In this document: piece after piece, positions 17,573-25,466 of the stretch
Layout: the number at the start of each line of letters is the position of its first letter
How positions within the stretch are numbered: position 1 is the stretch's first letter
Assembly (NCBI GenBank): GCA_963815475.1
Contig: CAWFHD010000001.1
Location: forward strand, 1,550,001-1,614,000
From: Sulfopaludibacter sp963815475
GTDB taxonomy: Bacteria; Acidobacteriota; Terriglobia; Bryobacterales; Bryobacteraceae
Length of the DNA: 64,000 nucleotides
Reading direction: 5' to 3'
The notes under the pieces: model-generated
Told to the model about the DNA's origin: nothing
The model's database searches: none
Seen by the model: the letters and a program-made list of their open reading frames with translations, nothing else
Program-made: the position numbers and the translations under genes

Positions 17573-20482
17573 TCAGATTAGTGTCCTGACTAGGTTGTGG
17601 TCCATCGGCATGGGCCGTGTCCCGGCTGCGTAAGATTCGACGCCGGAACAGAGATCGATTGCAGCGGCGAGCGAGTGCTGAACAAAATCGAGACGGACCT
17701 CGCTCGCCGTAAGGCTTCGGCGCAGTCCGCCCAACGCGTACCGCGGGCTTGGTAGCATGGAAGCGTGTTCGGGCCGAATCGTCAGTTGCCAAAGAAACCG
17801 GATCCCGTTTTCGCACGCCCCCATGTAATCCAGATGACGTCGGCGATCCCCGTTCAGAGACGCCAAGGCCGCGGCCGCCGAGAGCCCTTCCAAATACAGC
17901 GCGGTAGTGTAACCAGGACCATCCTGCTGATGGCCGGTTATGAAGCCGCCGTTCTTCTCGAGTTGAAATTCGCGGATCCAATCCGCGATCTCAAACACCA
18001 ACTCCGCCCAATCCGAATCGCGGTCCACTTCCCACCACAACCTGCCCGCCTGTATGAGCCACGAGACCTGGCCGAAGTTTCGCTTGTAACGAAATCGATG
18101 GCGGTAGTAAAAAAGAGCTCGACGGATCGGGATCGCTTCCCTCGCAATGAAGCCGGCGTGCACCGCTGCCGCCATTGCGAGTAGAACCTGTCCGGGAAAA
18201 TAGTCCTGAAACTCATCGGTGCCCGCCCCGGCGTCGCGATGGGTGCTGATGCGGCCGTGCGCGTCAATGCGCGATGCGAGCGTGCTCGCGATATGCGAAC
18301 CAAGTGCGCGACGGTGGTCGCCTGCGTCGAGTTCAACCAGAGCGAGCAGCAGAAACGAAAGCTCGGCCACCGAAGGGCAGCCGTCCTCATCCTCGAGCCA
18401 GATTCCCTCTGGGGATTCGCGCAGCTTGTCGATGTATTCGTCGAGCACCCGGCTGGCGCCATCCATTGCACTCTCGCGGTTCAAGACATGCGCGGCTCGC
18501 AACAGAATCCAGGTGGCGTGCATCCCACGAGCCACGTCGTGCCCTCGGTAGAGCCTGTTCTGAAAGGGTTCGAACAGGGAAAAGAATCCACCTTCTTCCC
18601 GGATATTGCGAACCAGATAGTCGCATTGCCATTCCGCGAGTTTCCGAGCCATATCCTTGAACGGGCAGTCGGCCGCAGATTGCCGGAAGCCCAGTTCGAT
18701 GAGATCGACACCGTCTTCATCGGCCAGCCACGTGGCGCAATCGAAACGGATCCATCGGAACGGAGGGCCTGTGATTTCCGCCTTCTCGATCACTTCGCGA
18801 GCGTAACTCGTGGCGTCGAGGCTGTCCCTTACCGCGACAAACGGCAACAGCATTCCGTCTTGGCTACCCTGGCGCACGGCGAGCGCCTGCCTCCCGAGCC
18901 GGAATCGCGGAGCAACTTCTTCGGCGGACATCTCGCCAAGCTCGAGCGGATTGAAAAGCAGGGATACGGTGACAGCGAGGCGGCCGGGCGTCTCCTGGGT
19001 TGCCGGCGCAAAGCGTCTGTCCTCCAATGCCGCCCGCACTAGAATCCGTATGTCACCATCCGGCTCGGTGATTTCCGAACCGGCGCACCCTCGCAGTTTC
19101 CCGTCGAGATAGACCGAAACATAAAGCGAGTGCAGTGTATCGGGAAACAAGCCGGCCGGAAGTGGCTCGCCCACCGCCTCGCGCCCTGCAACCATCGCGC
19201 GTAGAAAGTCAAGGGCTCGCTGGGACGCTGCGCCTATGGCGCGCTCCTCATACCATGCGGTCCCGTTCTGAAGAGGCACGCCGGACTGCTGCCACTCTGC
19301 GCCCGGCTCCACCACCTTCCGTACTTCGTGGCGGTAAACATCGGATTGCTCGAAGCTGTAGAGTCCCGCGTTGGTGCGCCGCGCGTGGTGAAACTGCTCC
19401 TCCTCGTTGCCGATGCCCGGCATGCGAGGCAGCGCTCCGCCCATTTTGCCAGGCCGCTCCTGGCTGCAGACCACGATGCCGTAACGATCGTTATCCAGTT
19501 GCCCAGGGCTGCACTTCTCCAAGGCGGAAAAGAATGTCACCGCGATGGAGCTTCGCTCCAGAATGCGCCGGGCCGCGGCTGGATCGTCGCCGAGACATTT
19601 TGCAGTCTGCCATGCGGCCCGCATTACGTCCTCCGGAGCGGCCGGCGCGCCTTCGCCGGGAAACGTCCAGAAACCGTCGCGCGCATGGCGCTGATAAACT
19701 TCGTCGCGATCCCGTAGGCTTACCCAAACGCCGCCCGACGAATCGTAGTCCGCATCCATTCGCAGCGGTGGCCGAGGCAGCAATCCGGCGGTGAGATAGG
19801 CATCGATCGTGAGCCGCGCCAGATGCGCCGGATGCAGGTTTTCGGGCGCCTGATGTTCGCTCCACGGAAACTCCCGCACCCAGCGCGTCGGATTTGGATT
19901 GATCTTCGGCTCACCCTCCATCCTCTCCATCAGATCCTGAAATACGTCGAACACCGCTTCCATGTGGTAACCGCGTTCCCGCATGCGTGCGAAGCCGCCG
20001 TCCCATCCGAACCGGACCAGCGCCACGCCACCCTCCACGCGCAGTCCGGCTTCTTCCAGAAAAGCTGTGCCTTCCACCATCGAAATTCCCGAACTGATCG
20101 AATCGTCCAGCAGAATGGTGGGCTCTTCGAAATCGATCCGCCCCTCGATGCGCTTCAGGGAACCGTACGCCTTTCGTTCCTTGCGCACGATCAGCCCGTG
20201 ATAGCGCCCACCGGATTGCAGCACGGCCGATTGCATGAGAGGCACGCCGGTCAAACCATAGGTCGCGATCTGGTAGCTTTCGAATTTGCGCATCAGTTCC
20301 AGCAGGCACCGTCCGGCGAGTTCCGCGCCACGGGGCTGCATACTGACACTGAGCGTGTCGAGCATCCATTCCGCCGATGAGCCATCGCGCGAGAGCACTG
20401 GCTGCGTCGGCGAACGCCGCAGAATGCCGTCTCGCAATATCAGTTGCAAGAGCTCGTCACGATCTGGCGCATTCATTGTCAT
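17573..20482 (-). CDS. Phosphoribosyltransferase-like / double AMMECR1 / alpha-toroid fusion protein
   Basis: A 969-residue fusion. Residues ~30-160 resemble an orotate-type phosphoribosyltransferase: LIVRKERKAYGSLKRIEG and the PRPP loop ILLDDSISSGIS (about 123-134). Residues ~415-590 are an AMMECR1 domain: LYVSVYLDGKLRGCAGSE (conserved LRGC), DRRFAPAT, VTVSLL and a C-terminal KAEITGPPFRW. Residues ~215-375 look like a second, degenerate AMMECR1 unit lacking LRGC (GVWVSLRDRDE, then ALPRMPGIGNEEEQF). Residues ~600-950 form repeated helical pairs like an (alpha/alpha)6 toroid. The ATG is three bases after the radical SAM stop; a second ATG is two codons on. AMMECR1 proteins elsewhere associate with Memo and radical SAM proteins. 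Overall function is unknown. Confidence 0.75.
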   Translation of the reverse strand: MTMNAPDRDELLQLILRDGILRRSPTQPVLSRDGSSAEWMLDTLSVSMQPRGAELAGRCLLELMRKFESYQIATYGLTGVPLMQSAVLQSGGRYHGLIVRKERKAYGSLKRIEGRIDFEEPTILLDDSISSGISMVEGTAFLEEAGLRVEGGVALVRFGWDGGFARMRERGYHMEAVFDVFQDLMERMEGEPKINPNPTRWVREFPWSEHQAPENLHPAHLARLTIDAYLTAGLLPRPPLRMDADYDSSGGVWVSLRDRDEVYQRHARDGFWTFPGEGAPAAPEDVMRAAWQTAKCLGDDPAAARRILERSSIAVTFFSALEKCSPGQLDNDRYGIVVCSQERPGKMGGALPRMPGIGNEEEQFHHARRTNAGLYSFEQSDVYRHEVRKVVEPGAEWQQSGVPLQNGTAWYEERAIGAASQRALDFLRAMVAGREAVGEPLPAGLFPDTLHSLYVSVYLDGKLRGCAGSEITEPDGDIRILVRAALEDRRFAPATQETPGRLAVTVSLLFNPLELGEMSAEEVAPRFRLGRQALAVRQGSQDGMLLPFVAVRDSLDATSYAREVIEKAEITGPPFRWIRFDCATWLADEDGVDLIELGFRQSAADCPFKDMARKLAEWQCDYLVRNIREEGGFFSLFEPFQNRLYRGHDVARGMHATWILLRAAHVLNRESAMDGASRVLDEYIDKLRESPEGIWLEDEDGCPSVAELSFLLLALVELDAGDHRRALGSHIASTLASRIDAHGRISTHRDAGAGTDEFQDYFPGQVLLAMAAAVHAGFIAREAIPIRRALFYYRHRFRYKRNFGQVSWLIQAGRLWWEVDRDSDWAELVFEIADWIREFQLEKNGGFITGHQQDGPGYTTALYLEGLSAAAALASLNGDRRRHLDYMGACENGIRFLWQLTIRPEHASMLPSPRYALGGLRRSLTASEVRLDFVQHSLAAAIDLCSGVESYAAGTRPMPMDHNLVRTLI

Positions 20483-20485
20483 CGA

Positions 20486-22414
20486 TCACGCTATGGTTAC
20501 TAGCTTCGCGTCATCTGTCCGCTGGCCTTCGCGCTCTACCCCAAAAGCGGTCGGATGGCTGTCGTCCAGCTCAAAGTTCGAATTCTCCGGCAAGGCAAGA
20601 CTCAGATAGCGGCCGTCAAGAAAAAGCATCAAGTCCTTGCCGACGAAGTCCTCGAGGGCCGTCTCGATCCAGGCTTCATCTCCGAAGCGCTTGACCAGGT
20701 CGCGGTGCGTCCGGGCATCGGCACAGAACTCGTAGAGTTCCGCGGTCCTGTCCCTGTACAACCATTCGTAGTGCGTGGCCCATCGGCCGTCATCGATTCT
20801 GATGCTCGAACACGCTTTGCGATATCGCAGGAATGGACGTTGTGCCCGCACGGGCCATCGTTGCTGCCATTGAGCGACACGCGCGAACAACTCGTCGTAG
20901 ACCTCTTCGGGTACGGTATCGGTCATCGTGTGATCGAAATAGTAAGAGACCTTGGAAAGATCGAACTCACCCTCGGGGAAGATATAGCGGTAGCAGTCCG
21001 AAGGTGTCAATTTCACGACGCTCTGCGACGCGGGATCGAAATACATCGGCGACCCGCGGTCTGCGCGAGCCTTCACGATCGCGTAAGGCGGTTGCAAGTG
21101 CGGTATCTTGGCAACCACCTCGCACTGCAGGCGATAATCCTCGTCGCTTTCCCCTGGAAACTGGACCAGAATGTTATAGAGATTATTAATTCCGTAGTAA
21201 GTGCACCACTTGATCAGTTCTACGTTGCGCATGCCCGTGGTTAGCTTGCGCATGATTTTCAGCATGTGCGTCGAAAGGCTCTCAACACCGGGCTGAACGG
21301 AGAAGAGGCCGCCCCTCCGCATTCGCCCGAGTTGGGTGCGTGAGAGGTTCGGCCTGATTTCGTAGTGCAACTGAAAATCGCTGTTGGATGCGGCAAGCTT
21401 GCCGAACAGCTTCTCGACGTATTCCGGCGCCATGATGTTATCGATCGCGTTGAAATGAAATACTCCGTACTCGCGCGAGAGGGACTCCAGTTGCTCGATC
21501 ACCCGTTCGGGGCTCTTCGCGCGAAACTCCATGCCGGAGCGGTTCAAACCGCAAAAAGTGCAGTGATTCTTCTCGCCCCACCAGCAGCCGCGAGCCGCCT
21601 CGATCGGAAGCAGAACATCGCGCGAATCGTCATAGGCGTCATACCCTCCTTCGCGGCGGGCATAGAAGTACTCCGAGAAATCCGGCGTCGGAGTCTCATC
21701 CATCTGCGCGAAGTTCGGCGCGCGACCGGCAAAATGAACCTTGCCCTCCTCGCGGTGCATGATGCCGCGCAGCCCGCGCATCGATTCACCGCGATATAGC
21801 CGGTGGACCATCTCCGGGAATGTGACATCTCCGTCGCCGCAATGCATATAGTCGACGTGGGGGCAGCCCCGCATCAACTCGTCGGCGATGTCGTCTTCCA
21901 GACTGGCGCCCCCCATGATTAGCGGGATGTCCGGGTACTTACGCTTGAGACCGCGGGCCAGCGCCAAGCTGGCAAGTAACTGCTGAAACACCACAGTGAC
22001 CCCGATGAGGCCGAAGCGGCTCCAATCCACCGACTCCAGACAAAAATCGATGAAAGCCGGAGCGGTGTGGTCGCGGATGTAAATCAGGTCTTCCAGTGTG
22101 CAGCCGGCACTGCGGCAGATCGGCTCGAAGTTTCCCCGGTAAGTCCGGAAATATTCGTCGTCCTTCTCCTTGCTCGAAAAGTCACCGAATGCCGCCTTGC
22201 TCCAGATCCATTCACCCACCATGCAGGGCCAGACATCGGCGAGCGCTTCGTTCAACCGCCATCCAATGCGGCTGCCGAAATACATGAACAGCGAGAAGGC
22301 CTGAGCAGGAATGCCGGCCCTTTCGAGCGTCGGTTTGAGTAGGGCAAGCTGAAAGGAGGGATATCTGGCCGAAAGCTGCGGCATGCTGACCAGAGCAACG
22401 GGCTTGGGCGCCAT
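20486..22414 (-). CDS. B12-dependent radical SAM protein, RiPP C-methyltransferase type
   Basis: A 642-residue radical SAM enzyme of the kind annotated as RiPP maturation radical SAM C-methyltransferase (TIGR03975-like). Residues ~1-195 contain a cobalamin-binding-like Rossmann region (LIGVTVVFQQLLASL, IPLIMGGASLEDD). The cluster motif is C-x7-C-x2-C in RGCWWGEKNHCTFCGLN (Cys277, 285, 288), characteristic of this subfamily. A TIM-barrel core (HYEIRPNLS, GLFSVQPGVESLS) and a ~200-residue C-terminal domain follow. Family members methylate unactivated carbons of peptides. No short classical precursor peptide is visible nearby; the two genes downstream (AMMECR1 fusion, PEIK-repeat protein) are in the same direction with gaps of 3 and 24 bases. 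The start has no strong Shine-Dalgarno sequence. Confidence 0.8.
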   Translation of the reverse strand: MAPKPVALVSMPQLSARYPSFQLALLKPTLERAGIPAQAFSLFMYFGSRIGWRLNEALADVWPCMVGEWIWSKAAFGDFSSKEKDDEYFRTYRGNFEPICRSAGCTLEDLIYIRDHTAPAFIDFCLESVDWSRFGLIGVTVVFQQLLASLALARGLKRKYPDIPLIMGGASLEDDIADELMRGCPHVDYMHCGDGDVTFPEMVHRLYRGESMRGLRGIMHREEGKVHFAGRAPNFAQMDETPTPDFSEYFYARREGGYDAYDDSRDVLLPIEAARGCWWGEKNHCTFCGLNRSGMEFRAKSPERVIEQLESLSREYGVFHFNAIDNIMAPEYVEKLFGKLAASNSDFQLHYEIRPNLSRTQLGRMRRGGLFSVQPGVESLSTHMLKIMRKLTTGMRNVELIKWCTYYGINNLYNILVQFPGESDEDYRLQCEVVAKIPHLQPPYAIVKARADRGSPMYFDPASQSVVKLTPSDCYRYIFPEGEFDLSKVSYYFDHTMTDTVPEEVYDELFARVAQWQQRWPVRAQRPFLRYRKACSSIRIDDGRWATHYEWLYRDRTAELYEFCADARTHRDLVKRFGDEAWIETALEDFVGKDLMLFLDGRYLSLALPENSNFELDDSHPTAFGVEREGQRTDDAKLVTIA

Positions 22415-22522
22415 GATGAAGTGTGCAGCCAGACCGCCACGCGTTTCAACGCATTCGAATTATTTTCGATCTTGTTCGGTATTCTTTCGCACGTGGGAAT
22501 GGGGTTGCTCCCCGATCTCGGA

Positions 22523-23395
22523 CTAGCGTTTCGTCGGCGCCGGCACAAGCCGCCGCCGAAGTTGCAATGCTATCGCCAGTAAGCCAATTGCCCCTGCGAC
22601 GAGCAGGCTCGATGAAGGCTCGGGCGCCGCGGAGTCCATTCCCGGATAGGTCTGATTCATTATGGATGTAACATCGGAGAACGAAACGGCGTTATTCAGA
22701 ATGAGCACGTCACTCACGCCGCCTTCCCAACTGTCGAACGACGATCTGCCACTGCCGCCAATCTCGATATCCGTGAAGCCGGGCATCGAAGGGTCGCCAT
22801 TGATATGGATGGTGCTCTCCAGTGTGCCGTCTACATACGATTGGAACGTGCCCGTGCTTTGGGTATACGAGAAGGTATAGTTATGCCAGGTGTTAAGGGC
22901 TGTGCCGCCTCCGCCAACTTTGAACCCCAGCCCGTGTTGCCAGTTGCCGTTTGCATCGGACCACACATACATCTGGTCGCTACCGCTGTTATCGCCCTGG
23001 ATAAACCATTCGCGCGAGTTGCCCTGGGAGTCGTTGCTCATCTCGATCAGGTACGGGTAGCTATCCAGGAAAGTGGCATCCGCCCACATCGACACAGTGA
23101 AATCGCTCGTCAGACCGAGGGAGTTCGTCAGCGGGACCACGATGCGGTCCGAAAACCCCTGCATAGCCACGGCGGAATCCGTCGGCCCGAAAGGTCCGGT
23201 GGTCCAAAGCGGCGAATGGCCGCCTCCCGCAGTGAGGGTACCGGTATTGCCGTTGCTGGACGAATCCTGCACCGTAGTTCCGGAGCCTTCGCTCATCTGC
23301 CAGTACCCAATGACGCTGGCCCGAGCCGCGAGTGGACAATACACCAGCATCCCCGCGAGGAGTGATGGAACGACGAACGAATTCTGCATGCGCAT
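22523..23395 (-). CDS. LamG-domain (concanavalin-like) protein with PEP-CTERM anchor
   Basis: A 290-residue exported protein. After a signal peptide (MQNSFVVPSLLAGMLVYCP) comes a LamG/concanavalin A-like jelly roll: VIGYWQMSEGSGTTVQDSS at the start, FTVSMWADATF in the middle and WHNYTFSYTQSTGTFQSYVDG near the end, the usual laminin-G-like landmarks. The C-terminus has APEPSSSLL, a hydrophobic helix and RRR, a PEP-CTERM sorting signal. Such proteins bind carbohydrate or act as surface proteins; the ligand is unknown. It lies 108 bases upstream-side of the radical SAM operon in the same direction but probably forms its own unit. Confidence 0.8.
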   Translation of the reverse strand: MRMQNSFVVPSLLAGMLVYCPLAARASVIGYWQMSEGSGTTVQDSSSNGNTGTLTAGGGHSPLWTTGPFGPTDSAVAMQGFSDRIVVPLTNSLGLTSDFTVSMWADATFLDSYPYLIEMSNDSQGNSREWFIQGDNSGSDQMYVWSDANGNWQHGLGFKVGGGGTALNTWHNYTFSYTQSTGTFQSYVDGTLESTIHINGDPSMPGFTDIEIGGSGRSSFDSWEGGVSDVLILNNAVSFSDVTSIMNQTYPGMDSAAPEPSSSLLVAGAIGLLAIALQLRRRLVPAPTKR

Positions 23396-23769
23396 GGCGA
23401 AGCGACCCCTCTTGTCCCCGTGAATTGCGAGCTGAGACGGTAAACCTGGAGAATAACTAAACGTCCTGAGGAAGACCCATTTCCGAGACTATTAGTTCTG
23501 AAACATCCCTCATTCGCTCAATACTAGCGTTAACATGCGAGTTTGCAAATGATACCTTTGGGGGACTAACCGTGTTGGCGAGGTTGCCATCTGCGCGCCG
23601 CGATCAATCTGAGCAGACCATGTCCCCGCTGGGGCGGGTGTGGCGCGGACACTTGTGTCTGAAGCGCCCCGACTCATCAGGGCGCTGTGGATTTAGTCAG
23701 CTCAACGGAACCGCACAAGGTCGGTGTCAGGTCGCTCGAAACAGCGCGTCACCGCAAGTCAGATGCCGA
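23396..23769. other. Intergenic region with one hairpin
   Basis: No convincing gene. A 7-bp perfect stem AGCGCCC (23663-23669) / GGGCGCT (23680-23686) lies about 85 bases past the stop of the aldehyde dehydrogenase gene and may end its transcript, though no T-run follows. Confidence 0.4.
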
Positions 23770-25251
23770 CTAAGACAACGCCATAGTCACAGTCTTGACT
23801 TCGGTGTACTGTTGTAATCCGTATTCACCCAGTTCGCGGCCAATGCCCGACTGCTTGAAGCCGCCGAACGGCGCTGCCGCGTCGAATACGTCGTAGCAGT
23901 TCACCCAGACCGTGCCCGCGCGCAGACCGTTGGCGATCGCCGTCGCTTTGGTGATGTCCTTGGTCCACACCGCCGCCGCCAGGCCGTACATCGACTTGTT
24001 GCCCCGTTCGATGACCTCATCCAGGCTGTCGAACGGAATAATCGACATCACCGGTCCAAAGATCTCTTCCTGAGCCACCTTCATGTCATCCCGGACGTCG
24101 GCAAAAACGGTCGGCTCGATGAAGTAGCCGCGGTCTCCCACTCGCCCACCGCCGCAGAGTAGTTGCGCGCCTTCCTTTTTGCCGGACTCGATGTAGCTCA
24201 TCACCTTCTCGAACTGCGCGTCGTCCACCTGCGGCCCCTGCTCGGTGTTCGCATCGAAGGGATCGCCCACGGTCCGCCTCTTGGCGCGATCTACGCTACG
24301 CTCCACAAACTCATCGTATGCTTTGCGCTCCACAAAGAGCCGCGACCCGGCGCAGCAGCATTGTCCCTGGTTGAAGAACAGGGCGAAGTGGGAGCCCTCG
24401 ATCGCCTTCTCCATATCGGCATCGGCGAATACAATGTTCGGGCTCTTGCCGCCGAGTTCGAGCGTCACCCGCTTCAGGTTCGTCTGCGCCGCGGCTTCCA
24501 TGATCAGGTGTCCAACCTCGGTCGATCCCGTGAATGCGACCTTGTCCACGTCCATATGGCGGGCGATGGCTTGACCCGCGGTCGGACCATAGCCGGGCAG
24601 GATATTCACCACTCCTTCCGGGAACCCGGCCTCGACAATCAACTCCCCGACGCGTAGTGCCGTCAAAGGGGTCTGCTCGGCGGGCTTGAGCACTACCGTG
24701 TTGCCGCATGCCAGAGCTGGCGCCAGCTTCCATGCCTGCATCAACAGCGGGAAATTCCACGGAATCACCTGGCCTACCACGCCCACCGGCTCCAGCCTTG
24801 TGTAACAGAAATAATTCCCGCCGATCGGGATGGTTCGACCTTGCACCTTGTCGGCCCATCCTGCGTAGTAGCGGTAACAGGCAATCGCCAGCGGCAGGTC
24901 GGCGGCCAGGGCAACCCGGTATGGTTTTCCGTTATCCAGGCTTTCCAACCGGGCCAGTTCGTCAGCGTGCTTTTCGATCAGGTCCGCCAGCCTGTTCATC
25001 AGCTTTCCCCGCTCGGCGGCCGCCATCTTTCGCCACGGACCGAATTCGAACGCCCGGCGTGCCACTTTCACGGCGCGATCCACATCCTGCTTGTCGGCTT
25101 CCGCAACCTGGCAAATCTCTTCGCCGGTGGAAGGGTTAATCGTGGCGAAGGTACGGCCCGATGCCGCCTCCGTCCACTGGTTGTCGATCAGAAGTTTCGT
25201 TGCCGAAACATGCACCTGGTGTTCGGCGGCGTGCGTCATCGTTGAGGCCAT
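23770..25251 (-). CDS. NAD(P)-dependent aldehyde dehydrogenase family protein
   Basis: A 493-residue aldehyde dehydrogenase, very close in pattern to the ALDH1/2 and betaine-aldehyde dehydrogenase group. It oxidises an aldehyde to the acid in the cytoplasm. Visible signatures are VIPWNFPLLMQAWKLAPAL (cofactor binding), FTGSTEVG, the general-base Glu265 in LELGGKSP, and the catalytic Cys299 in NQGQCCCAGSR, followed by EEIFGPVMSI. The ATG has AAGGAG upstream in GAAGGAGTTCTCC. It is divergent from the S9 peptidase gene at 25467. The substrate cannot be fixed from sequence alone. Confidence 0.92.
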   Translation of the reverse strand: MASTMTHAAEHQVHVSATKLLIDNQWTEAASGRTFATINPSTGEEICQVAEADKQDVDRAVKVARRAFEFGPWRKMAAAERGKLMNRLADLIEKHADELARLESLDNGKPYRVALAADLPLAIACYRYYAGWADKVQGRTIPIGGNYFCYTRLEPVGVVGQVIPWNFPLLMQAWKLAPALACGNTVVLKPAEQTPLTALRVGELIVEAGFPEGVVNILPGYGPTAGQAIARHMDVDKVAFTGSTEVGHLIMEAAAQTNLKRVTLELGGKSPNIVFADADMEKAIEGSHFALFFNQGQCCCAGSRLFVERKAYDEFVERSVDRAKRRTVGDPFDANTEQGPQVDDAQFEKVMSYIESGKKEGAQLLCGGGRVGDRGYFIEPTVFADVRDDMKVAQEEIFGPVMSIIPFDSLDEVIERGNKSMYGLAAAVWTKDITKATAIANGLRAGTVWVNCYDVFDAAAPFGGFKQSGIGRELGEYGLQQYTEVKTVTMALS

Positions 25252-25466
25252 GGAGAACTCCTTCCTCAGAGACTGCCTTGTTTACGTGACAGTCCAAGCT
25301 CGAATAGACAATATCACGGAACCACCCCTTCGGAATCGGGTGTCAGGAACGGAACGTTGGATAGTGAACAGGACCGTACGGAGCTGCCCGGAATACTAGC
25401 GACTGGCGCGCGCAGCGTCGCGGCCGCGCCGGAGCACAACGTTCTGCCGTTATATACTGGCTCCGC

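Noticed and set aside
16886..17633. Two long plus-strand ORFs (LISG repeats and DLRL/DLRF repeats) opposite the PEIK gene
   Set aside because: They arise from the same 12-bp repeat. Variation gives radical changes (L/R, I/T, G/V) in these frames, they lack a ribosome binding site, and the minus frame has GGAGG plus operon context.
17573..20482. Idea that the fusion protein is a simple glycoside hydrolase
   Set aside because: Only the last third has a toroid-like pattern; no catalytic motif of a specific GH family was recognised, and the PRTase and AMMECR1 features dominate.
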